Source: Arsenophonus sp. aPb
GTDB lineage: Bacteria > Pseudomonadota > Gammaproteobacteria > Enterobacterales > Enterobacteriaceae
DNA length: 64,000 nucleotides
Direction: 5' to 3'
Assembly: GCF_029873475.1 (NCBI RefSeq)
Contig: NZ_CP123499.1
Span: 2,418,001-2,482,000 of the forward strand
Shown: in pieces, positions 27,873 through 37,577 of the stretch
How the letters are laid out: each line of letters starts with the position of its first letter
Numbering within the stretch: the first letter of the stretch is position 1
The notes under the pieces: model-generated
The model's database searches: none
What the model saw: the letters and a program-made list of their open reading frames with translations, nothing else
Told to the model about the DNA's origin: nothing
Translations under genes and position numbers: made by a program

Positions 27873-29948
27873 TTAGAAAGATAAACTTGCCCCAATGACA
27901 AAATTACGACCAGGCAAATACATTTCATTTTTAATATACGAGGTATGATCCCGAGCTGCGCCATTAAATAGATTCTCAATGCGGCCATACAGCATATAAT
28001 CTAAGTCATTAAAATGATTTTGCCAGGTTAGGCCAATATCAACTCGATTATAACCGGCTGTGGATGTTTCATATTGTGCTGTTTTATGTTGGCTACCAAC
28101 GTGAGTAAGTCGCAACCGGCCGTTTAAGGATTCAAACCATTGATGTTCAATAGTAGCCGAGATGCGATAAGCCGGGATACGTGGCAAATAACCGCCACTA
28201 CGAAGCTTGGCTTTAACAATATCACCCTGGACAGAGAACTTGGTATTATCCGTGAGTTGATATGATGCTTCAGCTTCAACCCCATTAAAAACAGCATCTT
28301 GCTGTACATAGTGTAGATGGCGATAACCCGCGCCGGGTGAATAACCTGCATCCTTGCCATAAATATATCCATCAATATGGTTATAGTAAGTATTTAAGCC
28401 AAATTGGAAATCACCGGCAAATTTGGTAAAACCAATATCAAGATTAGTTGCTGATTCAGCTTTAAGATGTTCATTACCTGTTTCAATCGTCCTTGTTGCA
28501 GCATGGATCCCATTCGCATAAAGTTCTTCAGCAATAGGTAAACGTTTAGAATGTGATAATGAGGCCGTCAAGGCATACTCAGGTGCTAATGTCCATGTTA
28601 CACCGGCCGATCCGGAAGTACCACTATGTTGGCTAGAACGACTACCTTTTGTTACATCAATTTTTTGCCACTCATGACGAACGCCTAATTCATAACGCAA
28701 TGGACCAGCTTCAAATTCCTCAATTAAAAAAAGCGCCTGATTACGGGTCAAAGTAGCAGGAACATACGCTTCTAAACCTTCAGCAGAAAAATTACGCTGA
28801 GTAAACTGTCCACCCATTACCCCGTGCCAACCTAAAATAGGTGCATGGGTTAATTCTAGCCGTCCTTCTGTTGCTTTATTATTAAATGTAGTTTCAACTG
28901 TCTGACCTTCAATTTCATCATGACTATAATCTGTATGAGCCGCGCGTAGTCTGATACGTTCAAAGCCGCTAAAAGGATCTGCATATTCGCCACGGATTTC
29001 CCAACGTTGCTGTTTCATATTCACAAAAGGAACACCATGGCTGTGATGGTGTTGATGATTGTGCGCATGATTATGCCCATGATGATGCGTATGATCATCT
29101 TTCTCACAGTGCCAATTTCCTGAAGAACTGTGTTCATGGCAATGAGCATGACTGTGACCCGGTAAACCATATTCATTTTGTTGAATACCGTATGCCAGAC
29201 CAATATAACCTTTTTCCCCAATCAAACTGGCGCCGATATTAAAATTATTAGTTCGATTATAGGAACCCGGTAAGCGATAAGAATTTAGCTCACCGGCTCG
29301 CTTTGGCATACGATAATCTTGAGTATGACGTTTTAATCCTTCCAATCGTAAGGCAAAATTCTCTTTACCTAATGTTAATCCAACTGACCCCGTATTTTCA
29401 TTAGCGACACTATTTGTCCGTAAATCAATCTGTCCTGTATAACCTTTTGCTGGTACAGAAGTCGGGATCCGCTCATCTAACACATTAATAACACCACCAA
29501 TTGCACCACCGCCATATAGTAATGTTGCTGACCCTTTTAAAACTTCAATCCGATTAGCTAAGAAAGGTTCGCTAGTGATCGCGTGATCAGGCCCAGCAAT
29601 CGAAGCATCAAGTACATCAATTCCATCATTTAGTACTTTAACGCGTGCGCCCGACATACCACGAATAATCGGTTTTATTGCGCCTGCTCCAAAATGGCTA
29701 CCATTAATACCTGGTATTTCCTCTAATGTTTCAGCAATAGAAGCTTTACGCTGCTGCGTTAACTCCTCTCCCGACAAAACCTTGGTTGGTGTTGTCATCA
29801 ATAAAGAAGGACGATTTAATGGATCGGTTTTTACAACGATAACATCCTTGTTCTTTTTTTCCGTACTTGGTTTTGGATCTGCCATTACGCCAGATGAAAT
29901 AGTCATCCCAATTGCTGTTGCCAAACTGGACAATAAAATTTTCTTCAT
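27873..29948 (-). CDS. ZnuD-like TonB-dependent receptor with histidine-rich loop (zinc/nickel uptake)
   Basis: 691 residues: signal peptide ending VMA, TonB box DVIVV at 35-39, plug (KVLSGEELTQQRKASIAETLEEIPG, IIRGMSGARVKVLNDGI, IEVLKGSATLLYGGGAIGGVINVLDERI), barrel ending FVIGASLSF with terminal Phe. Between about residues 265 and 304 an extracellular-type loop has about 18 histidines and 2 cysteines in 40 residues. Histidine-rich loops mark zinc receptors such as neisserial ZnuD; related proteins take nickel. A near-perfect Zur box lies 50-70 bases upstream, indicating zinc-controlled expression. The methyltransferase follows in the same operon and nikABCDE is divergent. Confidence 0.87.
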   Translation of the reverse strand: MKKILLSSLATAIGMTISSGVMADPKPSTEKKNKDVIVVKTDPLNRPSLLMTTPTKVLSGEELTQQRKASIAETLEEIPGINGSHFGAGAIKPIIRGMSGARVKVLNDGIDVLDASIAGPDHAITSEPFLANRIEVLKGSATLLYGGGAIGGVINVLDERIPTSVPAKGYTGQIDLRTNSVANENTGSVGLTLGKENFALRLEGLKRHTQDYRMPKRAGELNSYRLPGSYNRTNNFNIGASLIGEKGYIGLAYGIQQNEYGLPGHSHAHCHEHSSSGNWHCEKDDHTHHHGHNHAHNHQHHHSHGVPFVNMKQQRWEIRGEYADPFSGFERIRLRAAHTDYSHDEIEGQTVETTFNNKATEGRLELTHAPILGWHGVMGGQFTQRNFSAEGLEAYVPATLTRNQALFLIEEFEAGPLRYELGVRHEWQKIDVTKGSRSSQHSGTSGSAGVTWTLAPEYALTASLSHSKRLPIAEELYANGIHAATRTIETGNEHLKAESATNLDIGFTKFAGDFQFGLNTYYNHIDGYIYGKDAGYSPGAGYRHLHYVQQDAVFNGVEAEASYQLTDNTKFSVQGDIVKAKLRSGGYLPRIPAYRISATIEHQWFESLNGRLRLTHVGSQHKTAQYETSTAGYNRVDIGLTWQNHFNDLDYMLYGRIENLFNGAARDHTSYIKNEMYLPGRNFVIGASLSF

Positions 29949-30329
29949 TTTGTTTACATTTCCTATAAACGAGTGCTCTTTAATTCCATTGAATATGTTA
30001 TGTTATAATATAACATTAACTATAGTGAAAAAATAGCCTATTTTTAACAAATGAAATGATTATTAATAATTTCTGTAATTAATAAATTTTTTAGGGAGGT
30101 TTCAATTAAGCTAATCGGGATATTAATTTGTTAATCAATATTTATAGAATTTTATACAAACAATTTAGAGAACAACCGCATATCATGTTAAAAGTACCAA
30201 CATCACAACCAACAACAAGTTTTACCTGCGACGATTAGTCGTTCCCCTTGATCCAGCTCAAGCCAGAAGTATGATGAATTATTAAAATCTGCCTATCTTG
30301 ATTAGCGATCTGTCTCTGAGGAAAAAATT
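29949..30329. other. Divergent promoter region between the metal receptor and nikA
   Basis: 381 bases. The Zur box is near the receptor end. Toward nikA I find a single NikR-like half site (GTATGA near 30270) but not the full dyad, and a loose FNR-like sequence near 30298 that does not fit the consensus. Confidence 0.5.
29997..30020 (-). promoter_or_regulatory. Zur box
   Basis: The palindrome TGTTATAATATAACA (30001-30015) is the core of the enterobacterial Zur operator (consensus GAAATGTTATANTATAACATTTC); bases outside the core fit partly. It lies 53-72 bases before the receptor start codon, the right distance for an operator over the promoter. Zur with zinc represses zinc-uptake genes. Confidence 0.85.
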
Positions 30330-31901
30330 TTGTCTATCGTACGCCGCACGTTAATTGTCTTACTTAGTTGCACTTCGCTCTACACTTATGCGGCTTCTAA
30401 TAAAGAATTAAATATTGCCTGGCCAGTGAATGTTGGGCCACTTAACCCCCATCTCTACACCCCAAACCAAATTTTTGCCCAAAGTATGATTTATGAGCCC
30501 TTAGTTAAGTACCAAGCTAATGGACAGGTAAAACCTTGGCTAGCAAAAAGTTGGCAACATTCCGAAGATGGAAGAGTGTGGATTTTTACCTTACGTGATG
30601 ATGTTACTTTTTCTAACGGTGAACCGTTTAATGCACAAGCCGCTGAAAAAAATTTTCGGGCTATACTCAATAATCGCCGACGTCATGCTTGGCTAGAGTT
30701 GACTAATCAGATAACCAATGTTAAAGCGTTAAGTAACAGCCAGTTACAAATCACACTTAAAAGCGCTTATTACCCTTTCCTACAGGAACTCTCTTTACCC
30801 CGTCCTTTCCGTTTTATCGCACCTTCACAGTTTAAAAAAAATGAAACTATGGATGGTATCATTGCCCCAATTGGTACTGGGCCGTGGAAGTTACAGACCT
30901 CAAAACTTAATCAATATGATGTCTTGCTACGTAATGATCATTACTGGGGCAAAAAACCTGTATTAGAAAAAATAACCATCAAAGTGATCCCCGATCCAAT
31001 CAGCCGAGCTATCGCATTTGAAGCTGGCGATATCGATCTACTATACGGTAATGATGGACTGTTACCGCCCGAAACTTTCGCTTACTTAAGCCGTAATCCA
31101 CAGTACCATACCCAACTCTCTGCCCCAATTGAAACGGTAATGTTAGCCTTAAATTCTGCGCGAACACCAACTAAAGAGTTAGCAGTACGCGAAGCACTTA
31201 ACTATGCTGTTGATAAAAAAAAGCTGATTGCCAATACGTTTTATGCTACCCAAAAAGTAGCCAATACCTTGTTTGCGCCAACGGTGCCATACGCCAATAT
31301 CAAACTTACTGCGCGGGAATATGACCCGCAGAAAGCTAAAGCATTATTGGATAGTGCTGGCTGGATATTACCAACAGGCAAAACAATCCGTGAGAAGGCG
31401 GGCGAACCATTAAGAATAGAACTAGCTTTTGTTGCAACCGACGCACTTAATAAATCAATGGCTGAAGTTATTCAGGCTAACCTACAGCAAATTGGTGTAG
31501 ACACAAGACTAATAGGCGAAGAAGAAAGCAGCTTTTATACCCGTCAACGCGATGGCCGATTTAGCATGATTTTTAATCGCACCTGGGGTACGCCTTACGA
31601 TCCATACGCTTTTATGAGCTCGATGCGGGTACCTTCACATGCTGATTATCAAGCTCAATTAGGCTTACCGGACAAAAAGATTATTGATAATGAAATCACC
31701 GAGATCCTGACAACAACCGATGAGCAACAGCGCAAAATGTTATACGTTGATGTACTAACTCGATTACATCATTCAGCGGTTTATCTGCCAATTAGTTACA
31801 TATCACTCATGAGCATCTCACGTCCGCAATTGGGTCATATCCCGTTTGCACCTATATCGACAGAAATTGCATTTGAGCAAATCAAGCCGGAGAAATCATA
31901 A
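30330..31901 (+). CDS. nikA: Nickel ABC transporter substrate-binding protein NikA
   Basis: Periplasmic binding protein for nickel bound to small chelators (e.g. histidine). 523 residues (E. coli 524), colinear with E. coli NikA: AWPVNVGPLNPHLYTPNQ, LRDDVTFSNGEPF, RPFRFIAPSQF, ELAVREALNYAV. Signal peptide ends near AYAA. His437 in VPSHADY corresponds to the nickel-coordinating His416 of mature E. coli NikA, and the nearby Tyr is kept. The start is TTG at 30330, with GAGG eight bases upstream. First gene of an overlapping five-gene operon. Substrate could also include related metals; nickel is the family assignment. Confidence 0.95.
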   Translation: MSIVRRTLIVLLSCTSLYTYAASNKELNIAWPVNVGPLNPHLYTPNQIFAQSMIYEPLVKYQANGQVKPWLAKSWQHSEDGRVWIFTLRDDVTFSNGEPFNAQAAEKNFRAILNNRRRHAWLELTNQITNVKALSNSQLQITLKSAYYPFLQELSLPRPFRFIAPSQFKKNETMDGIIAPIGTGPWKLQTSKLNQYDVLLRNDHYWGKKPVLEKITIKVIPDPISRAIAFEAGDIDLLYGNDGLLPPETFAYLSRNPQYHTQLSAPIETVMLALNSARTPTKELAVREALNYAVDKKKLIANTFYATQKVANTLFAPTVPYANIKLTAREYDPQKAKALLDSAGWILPTGKTIREKAGEPLRIELAFVATDALNKSMAEVIQANLQQIGVDTRLIGEEESSFYTRQRDGRFSMIFNRTWGTPYDPYAFMSSMRVPSHADYQAQLGLPDKKIIDNEITEILTTTDEQQRKMLYVDVLTRLHHSAVYLPISYISLMSISRPQLGHIPFAPISTEIAFEQIKPEKS

Positions 31902-32845
31902 TGTTGCGCTACATTTTGCGGCGTATTTTACTACTAATACCGTTGCTATTAGCCGCCTCAGTTATTGTTTTCGTACTGCTGCGTTATGGCACGGGCGATC
32001 CTGCCATGGACTATTTACGACTGTCAAATCTGCCACCTACACCAGAAATGTTGGCATCAACACGAATAATGCTTGGCCTTGATCAACCGTTGACTGCGCA
32101 ATATGGAACATGGTTATGGAAAGCACTACATCTAGACTTTGGCAATTCATATGCAACTCAACGTCCTGTACTAAATGATCTTTTACAATTTTTGCCAGCA
32201 ACTTTGCAACTAGCTGGAGCGGCATTATTCATTATTTTATTTACCTCGATACCCTTAGGGATCTGGGCAGCGCGCCATCGTAATCGCTTACCCGATTTTG
32301 TCGTACGCATCATCGCATTTTTAGGCGTTTCCATGCCAAACTTCTGGCTAGCCTTCCTATTAATCATGTTATTTTCAGTTTGGCTAAAATGGTTACCTGC
32401 TCTAGGTTATGGTAGCTGGCAACATATTATCCTACCGGCATTTTCTATTGCTTTGATGTCACTAGCAATTAATGCCAGACTGTTACGTGCTAGTATGTTA
32501 GAAGTTGCAGGACAACGACACGTTAACTGGGCAAGATTACGCGGACTCAACGAGAAACAAACTGAAAGACGACATATTTTACGTAATGCGTCACTACCGA
32601 TAGTAACAGCTCTTGGGATGCACATTGGTGAACTGATTGGCGGCACCATGATTATTGAAAGCATATTTGCCTGGCCCGGTATAGGTCGATACGCAGTATC
32701 GGCAATTTTTAATCGAGACTATCCGGTGATCCAATGTTTCACCTTAATGATGGTGGTGGTTTATATGCTATGCAATCTGTTGGTTGATCTGCTTAATGCC
32801 GTTCTTGACCCACGGATCCGACATCAAGAAAGGGAAAATGCATGA
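31901..32845 (+). CDS. nikB: Nickel ABC transporter permease NikB
   Basis: 314 residues, same length as E. coli NikB, with about six transmembrane helices and the permease coupling motif around RLRASMLEV...RLRGLNEKQ (EAA-type loop). Start ATG overlaps the nikA stop by one base (TAATG), so translation is coupled. Forms the inner-membrane channel with NikC. Confidence 0.94.
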   Translation: MLRYILRRILLLIPLLLAASVIVFVLLRYGTGDPAMDYLRLSNLPPTPEMLASTRIMLGLDQPLTAQYGTWLWKALHLDFGNSYATQRPVLNDLLQFLPATLQLAGAALFIILFTSIPLGIWAARHRNRLPDFVVRIIAFLGVSMPNFWLAFLLIMLFSVWLKWLPALGYGSWQHIILPAFSIALMSLAINARLLRASMLEVAGQRHVNWARLRGLNEKQTERRHILRNASLPIVTALGMHIGELIGGTMIIESIFAWPGIGRYAVSAIFNRDYPVIQCFTLMMVVVYMLCNLLVDLLNAVLDPRIRHQERENA

Positions 32846-33675
32846 ATTTTTACCTTTCAACTCGTTGGTCTGTACGCTTAGCGATCATCATTATTGCGCT
32901 ACTGATTATAATAGCCCTTACCAGCCATTGGTGGCTACCTTATGATCCACAAGCGATCGAGCTAACACAACGGCTACTACCACCAAATCAGCAACACTGG
33001 CTTGGCACCGACCACTTAGGTCGCGATATTTTCTCTCGTTTATTAGCAGCAACACGCGTGTCACTTGGCTCAGTCATACTGTGCCTTATATTAATCCTGG
33101 CATTGGGGTTAAGCATTGGTGCAAGCGCTGGGTTATTGGGTGGCAAAATAGACCAAATTCTGATGCGTATCACTGAGCTTTTTATGACGTTTCCTACTTC
33201 AATTCTATCATTTTTTATGGTTGGCGTTTTAGGAACAGGGCTAACAAATGTAATTATTGCTATCGCTTTATCACACTGGGCTTGGTATGCACGTATGGTG
33301 CGTAGTATTGTTATTTCTCTGCGTCAACGCGAATTTATTCTCATAGCAAGAATGTATGGTGCTAGTAGCGGACGTTTATTCATCGATCACCTAGCTGGTG
33401 CAATCCTCCCATCGTTATTAGTTTTGGCAACCTTAGATCTTGGTCATATGATGCTACATGTGGCTGGTATGTCTTTTCTTGGATTAGGCGTTACTGCCCC
33501 AACGGCTGAATGGGGAGTCATGATTAATGATGCTCGCCAATATATCTGGACTCAACCACTACAAATATTGTGGCCAGGTTTAGCACTGTTTTTGACGGTG
33601 ATGGCTTTTAACCTACTTGGGGATGCCCTACGCGATCATCTCGATCCTTATCTGGTAGCGGAGCATAACGATTAA
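32842..33675 (+). CDS. nikC: Nickel ABC transporter permease NikC
   Basis: 277 residues as in E. coli. Second permease with the N-terminal HWLGTDHLGRDIFSR block shared by dipeptide/nickel importers and an EAA-type loop near ILIARMYGASSGRLF. Overlaps nikB by four bases (ATGA). Confidence 0.94.
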   Translation: MNFYLSTRWSVRLAIIIIALLIIIALTSHWWLPYDPQAIELTQRLLPPNQQHWLGTDHLGRDIFSRLLAATRVSLGSVILCLILILALGLSIGASAGLLGGKIDQILMRITELFMTFPTSILSFFMVGVLGTGLTNVIIAIALSHWAWYARMVRSIVISLRQREFILIARMYGASSGRLFIDHLAGAILPSLLVLATLDLGHMMLHVAGMSFLGLGVTAPTAEWGVMINDARQYIWTQPLQILWPGLALFLTVMAFNLLGDALRDHLDPYLVAEHND

Positions 33676-34439
33676 TGTCACAGAAAATTGAGTTGCAAAA
33701 TATAACACTTAAAGCTCAACGACCGCTGGTACAAGATGTGTCGCTAACGATCAAGAAAGGCAAAGTGCTAGCATTAGTCGGCAGCAGTGGTTGTGGCAAA
33801 TCATTAACTTGCGCCGCCATGCTCGGCATACTACCTGCGGGCGTAAATCAAACAGACGGAAATTTATTGCTGGATAGGCAAATTATCTCTCCTCAACAGT
33901 TACGTGGCACACATATAGCAACTATCATGCAAAATCCACGTAGTGCTTTCAATCCGCTTAATACAATGATTAGCCATATAAAAGAAACCCGCCACGCTCT
34001 CGGCAAACCTGTCGATAGTGCAATGATAAAAGCAACATTACAGTCAGTTGGATTAGAAAATGCTGACCATATACTTTCACTTTATCCTTTTGAAATGAGC
34101 GGTGGAATGTTACAACGAATGATGATAGCAATAGCGATACTCAGTGATACGCCTTTTATCATTGCGGATGAACCAACGACTGACCTTGATACAGTTGCCC
34201 AAACTCATCTTCTTGATCTACTAAAAAATATTATCCAAACTCGTGCAATTGGTATGTTATTGGTCACTCATGATATGGGGGTAGTTGCTCGTTTGGCTGA
34301 TGACGTCGCCGTTATGCATGATGGTAAAATTGTCGAATATAGCAACGTTAACGCGATCTTCCATCGACCTAAGCACCAAATTACGCGTAATCTACTGGCA
34401 GCACATTTGGCATTATATGATCTGGGGTTATCTGTATGA
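33675..34439 (+). CDS. nikD: Nickel ABC transporter ATP-binding protein NikD
   Basis: 254 residues, colinear with E. coli NikD. Walker A GSSGCGKS at 36-43, Q-loop IMQNPRSAFNPL, signature EMSGGMLQRM, Walker B FIIADEPTTDLD, and switch His in LLVTHDMGVVARLADDVAVM. Overlaps nikC by one base. Pairs with NikE to power import. Confidence 0.95.
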   Translation: MSQKIELQNITLKAQRPLVQDVSLTIKKGKVLALVGSSGCGKSLTCAAMLGILPAGVNQTDGNLLLDRQIISPQQLRGTHIATIMQNPRSAFNPLNTMISHIKETRHALGKPVDSAMIKATLQSVGLENADHILSLYPFEMSGGMLQRMMIAIAILSDTPFIIADEPTTDLDTVAQTHLLDLLKNIIQTRAIGMLLVTHDMGVVARLADDVAVMHDGKIVEYSNVNAIFHRPKHQITRNLLAAHLALYDLGLSV

Positions 34440-35227
34440 CATTACTTAATATTGACAAAGTCACTTTTGGCTATCCCCGTCAGCCTCTACTTTTTAACCA
34501 AATAACGCTAGCACTGAAGGCAGGAGAAAGCGTTGCTTTATTGGGACGCAGTGGTTGTGGAAAAAGCACGTTAGCCCGTTTATTGATAGGCCTTGTCTCT
34601 CCTAGTTCTGGTGAGATCCGCTGGTGCGGAACGTCTCTAACCAAACTGAAAGGAAAAGCAATGAAGCAGTTTCGTAAAGATATTCAGATCGTATTCCAAG
34701 ATCCAATAACAGCCGTTAACCCACGTAAAACCATAGACGAAATTATTCGTGAACCCATTCAACACCTTTTATCACTAACTAAAAAGGAAGAACAGGCGCG
34801 CATAGCTAAAATGCTAGATGCGGTTGAATTGGATAGTTTCCTACTCAATCAAAGCCCATCTCAACTAAGTGGTGGTCAATTACAGCGTGTATGCCTGGCA
34901 CGTGCGATGGCTGTCGAGCCTAAATTGTTGATTCTTGATGAGGCCGTTTCTAATCTCGATCTGATACTACAAGCTGAAATTATTCAGTTACTTAAAAATC
35001 TTCAGCAACAATTTTACACAGCCTGTTTATTCATTACCCATGACTTACGATTAGTTGAACGCCTCTGTCAACAACTCATGATAATGGAAAATGGCCAAAT
35101 TATTGAAACTTCAGTGATAGAAACGCCATTGACCTTACACTCGAAAACCGGTAAGGCACTACAGAATGCAGTTTTGCCAGCATTTCCTGTATGTAATGAC
35201 AATTCCATAGCAGAGGTGTTTTTTTAA
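34436..35227 (+). CDS. nikE: Nickel ABC transporter ATP-binding protein NikE
   Basis: 263 residues (E. coli 268). Walker A GRSGCGKST at 37-45, signature LSGGQLQRV, Walker B LLILDEAVSNLDL, switch His in FITHDLRLVERLC. Overlaps nikD by four bases. Completes the nik operon; the repressor gene nikR, next in E. coli, is not present here. Confidence 0.95.
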   Translation: MTLLNIDKVTFGYPRQPLLFNQITLALKAGESVALLGRSGCGKSTLARLLIGLVSPSSGEIRWCGTSLTKLKGKAMKQFRKDIQIVFQDPITAVNPRKTIDEIIREPIQHLLSLTKKEEQARIAKMLDAVELDSFLLNQSPSQLSGGQLQRVCLARAMAVEPKLLILDEAVSNLDLILQAEIIQLLKNLQQQFYTACLFITHDLRLVERLCQQLMIMENGQIIETSVIETPLTLHSKTGKALQNAVLPAFPVCNDNSIAEVFF

Positions 35228-35428
35228 TTTAAACACAGACTGTCCAGGTAAACTTTCAGTAAATCCGTGATGATTTGCTGAAAATATTTTTTAATTTGCC
35301 TACTTTCACTATTTATTCCTCTTACTGATATATGACCAGCTAATTTATTTAATAATGGACTTTGACAAAAATTAGCATATTTTTAAATAATAATACTTAA
35401 CACTTTATTAACCGTTAAGGATAAAAAT

Positions 35429-36112
35429 ATGGCTTATTATGGTTGGGTTCTTATCAAATTTATTATTGGATTTGTCATTGTTATTACACATTTAAACCTT
35501 TCAGGTAAAACACAACTATCGCAAATGACGCCGATTGATTTTATAGGTAATTTTGTTTTAGGAGGCATAATTGGTGGGGTAATTTACACAGATTCAATTC
35601 CTCTATATCAATACATTATCGTTTTGCTTATTGGTGTTTCATTGGTTTCCTTATTGAATTTTATTAGCAAACATATCCACTGCATTCGTTCTGTCACCAT
35701 TGGTGATCCAATTCCAATTATTAAACATGGCAAATTTTTAATGGAAAACATTCTGCAAAACAAAAATAAAATAGATATTTTAAAAATCTCCTCACAGCTG
35801 AGAGCACAAGGGATACATTCTTTTCAAGAAGTTGTTTATGCGCAAATTGAACCAGATGGACAGATGACCGCTGTTTGTGAGGGCGCAAAAATGCCATCGG
35901 TGATCTTAATGAAAGATGGTGAAATAAGAAACGCGGGGCTTAACGAAATTGAAAAAGATAAAGATTGGCTATTAAAAAAAATGAAAAAATTCAAAATCCA
36001 AGAAAAAAATGTATTTATTGCTGAATTCTGGCAAGGTAATTTATTATTTATATTAAAAAATGGTGATATTAAAAAACTACCTGCTGACTTGCTTAAAAAA
36101 GAGCTAAAATAA
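35429..36112 (+). CDS. DUF421/YetF family membrane protein
   Basis: 227 residues. Three N-terminal transmembrane helices are followed by a cytosolic YetF domain: the block MTPIDFIGNFVLGGIIGGVIY and the C-terminal LRAQGIHSFQEVVYAQIEPDGQMT typical of the family. Function is not established; members are found in many bacteria and in spore membranes. AAGGA lies eight bases before the ATG. Stands alone after the nik operon. Confidence 0.85.
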   Translation: MAYYGWVLIKFIIGFVIVITHLNLSGKTQLSQMTPIDFIGNFVLGGIIGGVIYTDSIPLYQYIIVLLIGVSLVSLLNFISKHIHCIRSVTIGDPIPIIKHGKFLMENILQNKNKIDILKISSQLRAQGIHSFQEVVYAQIEPDGQMTAVCEGAKMPSVILMKDGEIRNAGLNEIEKDKDWLLKKMKKFKIQEKNVFIAEFWQGNLLFILKNGDIKKLPADLLKKELK

Positions 36113-36574
36113 TTTATTTGCACTACAGTAAGCAACCAAATTCAATTTTTACCTTCTAAGCAAGATTTTCTAAAAAGCTAAACATTCTGATATCAGCAAA
36201 TATTTTTTAATTAACCGGCTGATTAAAATATTTTTAGCTGCCAACTGGGCTAACTTAAAAATAGTTATAAAGTACCCAGCTATTTTTAATATTTTCATTC
36301 AATAAAACTTATATCATGATTATAAAAATTAAATTTATCATCACTAAGTTAATAAAAAATAGTAAACCAGATTAAATGTAAAATTTCCTTTTATAAAATA
36401 TATAGATTAACTCGACTCGACTATCTCTGTTTTTTTACTAACTCACTAAATTCGTTGACACAGCTCACTTTATATCAACATACCAGCAATTAATCCTTCC
36501 CATTAGCACTGAAATACTATGGCCATAAGCCGATAACGACACTGCTGTCTCTTTTTGCGGCAACTGCTTAAGAA

Positions 36575-36671
36575 CAAAAAAAGCCAGCATTCAAGCTGGC
36601 CAACACCAGGGAAAACAACGACTTCGGCAATAAATTTGGTAGTATTATAATACAGCAAAAAACTATTAAAA
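36575..36671 (-). ncRNA. arcZ: Small regulatory RNA ArcZ
   Basis: On the minus strand the sequence contains TTTCCCTGGTGTTGGC, the highly conserved core of ArcZ that pairs with targets such as rpoS, followed at once by a hairpin (GCCAGC / GCTGGC, 36583-36600) and seven T. In E. coli the ArcZ primary transcript (~121 nt) is cut to a stable 56-nt 3' form with this core near its 5' end. Two promoters are possible here: TATAAT at 36644-36649 would give a ~62-nt RNA already like the processed form, TATATT at 36678-36683 a ~97-nt RNA. The 5' end I give assumes the longer. Its genomic place (beside yetF-like and the toxin pair) differs from the E. coli arcB/elbB neighbourhood. Confidence 0.8.
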
Positions 36672-36722
36672 ATAACGAATATAACCTTTAATGTTCAAAT
36701 AATAACCATCCCATTAACTACT

Positions 36723-36736
36723 TTGATGTTAATCAA
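36723..36736. promoter_or_regulatory. FNR-type binding site upstream of arcZ
   Basis: TTGATGTTAATCAA is an exact match to the FNR consensus TTGAT-N4-ATCAA. It lies about 55-60 bases before the upstream ArcZ promoter candidate and about 90 before the downstream one, in a region with no other promoter known. In E. coli arcZ is repressed by ArcA anaerobically; FNR control here would be a different arrangement. Confidence 0.6.
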
Positions 36737-37167
36737 AATGTAATATGTGGTTAGCCAAAAGTGAACAATAGATAATTTAATTTTAAATGACAAATAGACA
36801 CCGGAATGACACAGCACCTACTCTAATTGAGATAAAAAATTCAAGTGAATATCGAGGCAAATTGCCAGATATGTAGAGCTCGCGCTGGAAGGTTTAACTG
36901 AAAAATGTGAAACAAGAAGCGACAGAGAACACTAAGCAGTAACAGATATGTCAGCGCTGCTTTGATTGAGCTTAACGCAATGAAAAATACTATCCTGCAG
37001 AAACTAAAAAAATGATGCCAAAATCAGGACGTATTTTGCCTATATCATTAAAGCGTTAAACAAATAATCCATAATGGGTTAAAGCACCTAAGGGGCGCTT
37101 GTATATTTATTTATAAACAAAAGTAAATCTTGTTTTTTTACAACCATAGTTATTTTTAGTATATTAG

Positions 37168-37186
37168 GTAAAGTAAAACACTTTAC
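37168..37186. repeat. Inverted repeat upstream of the toxin pair
   Basis: GTAAAGT and ACTTTAC flank a five-base centre. About 260 bases before the small ORF at 37449. Could be an operator or a chance dyad. Confidence 0.35.
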
Positions 37187-37448
37187 ATCTTGAGGAATTT
37201 TTTGGCTAAAATGTGTTCTAAACTATAGCTGAGTGAATAATAATTACATTTTAAAGAAATTTTTAGTATAAAAAACGGCCTAACATATAACTAAAAGAAT
37301 AATAGTTATACTTAAAGTAATAATGCGCAAATAACGTTCTCATATAACAATAAATAGCTATTTAAGAATCGACTTGTTAACAATAGAATCAAGGTAAAGA
37401 TTTACTAGTAAAACTTGAATCGCATACAGTGATAAATAGAGGTAGACT

Positions 37449-37571
37449 ATGTCGCAAGAACAGGAAAAAGATAAGAAAGTTCGTAAAACTATTAAGCGTT
37501 CTGCTGAATATAAAAAGGCTATGTCTGATGCTTTTAAAATAGCAGCAAAGGAAATGGAAAAAGTGAGATAG
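37449..37571 (+). CDS. 40-residue basic protein, candidate antitoxin of the YafO-like toxin
   Basis: ATG preceded by AGAGG six bases upstream; 40 codons (begins MSQEQEKDKKVRKT, ends KIAAKEMEKVR). Very rich in Lys and Arg, predicted helical, no domain recognised. Six bases separate its stop from the downstream YafO-family gene, whose AGGA ribosome site overlaps this stop. That is the order antitoxin-toxin. It is far shorter than YafN (~97 aa), the usual YafO partner, so either a minimal antitoxin or a truncated remnant. The role is inferred from position only. Confidence 0.6.
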   Translation: MSQEQEKDKKVRKTIKRSAEYKKAMSDAFKIAAKEMEKVR

Positions 37572-37577
37572 GAATTA

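Larger units (their letters stand above)
36113..37448. other. 1.3-kb intergenic region containing ArcZ
   Basis: Holds the ArcZ gene, an FNR-type site, and an inverted repeat (37168-37186) before the toxin pair. The part at 36.84-37.08 kb has the composition of a decayed gene but no recognisable protein. Confidence 0.5.

Noticed and set aside
30265..30320. NikR or FNR sites before nikA
   Set aside because: Only a GTATGA half site, and TTGAT followed by a mis-spaced ATC; neither fits the full consensus.
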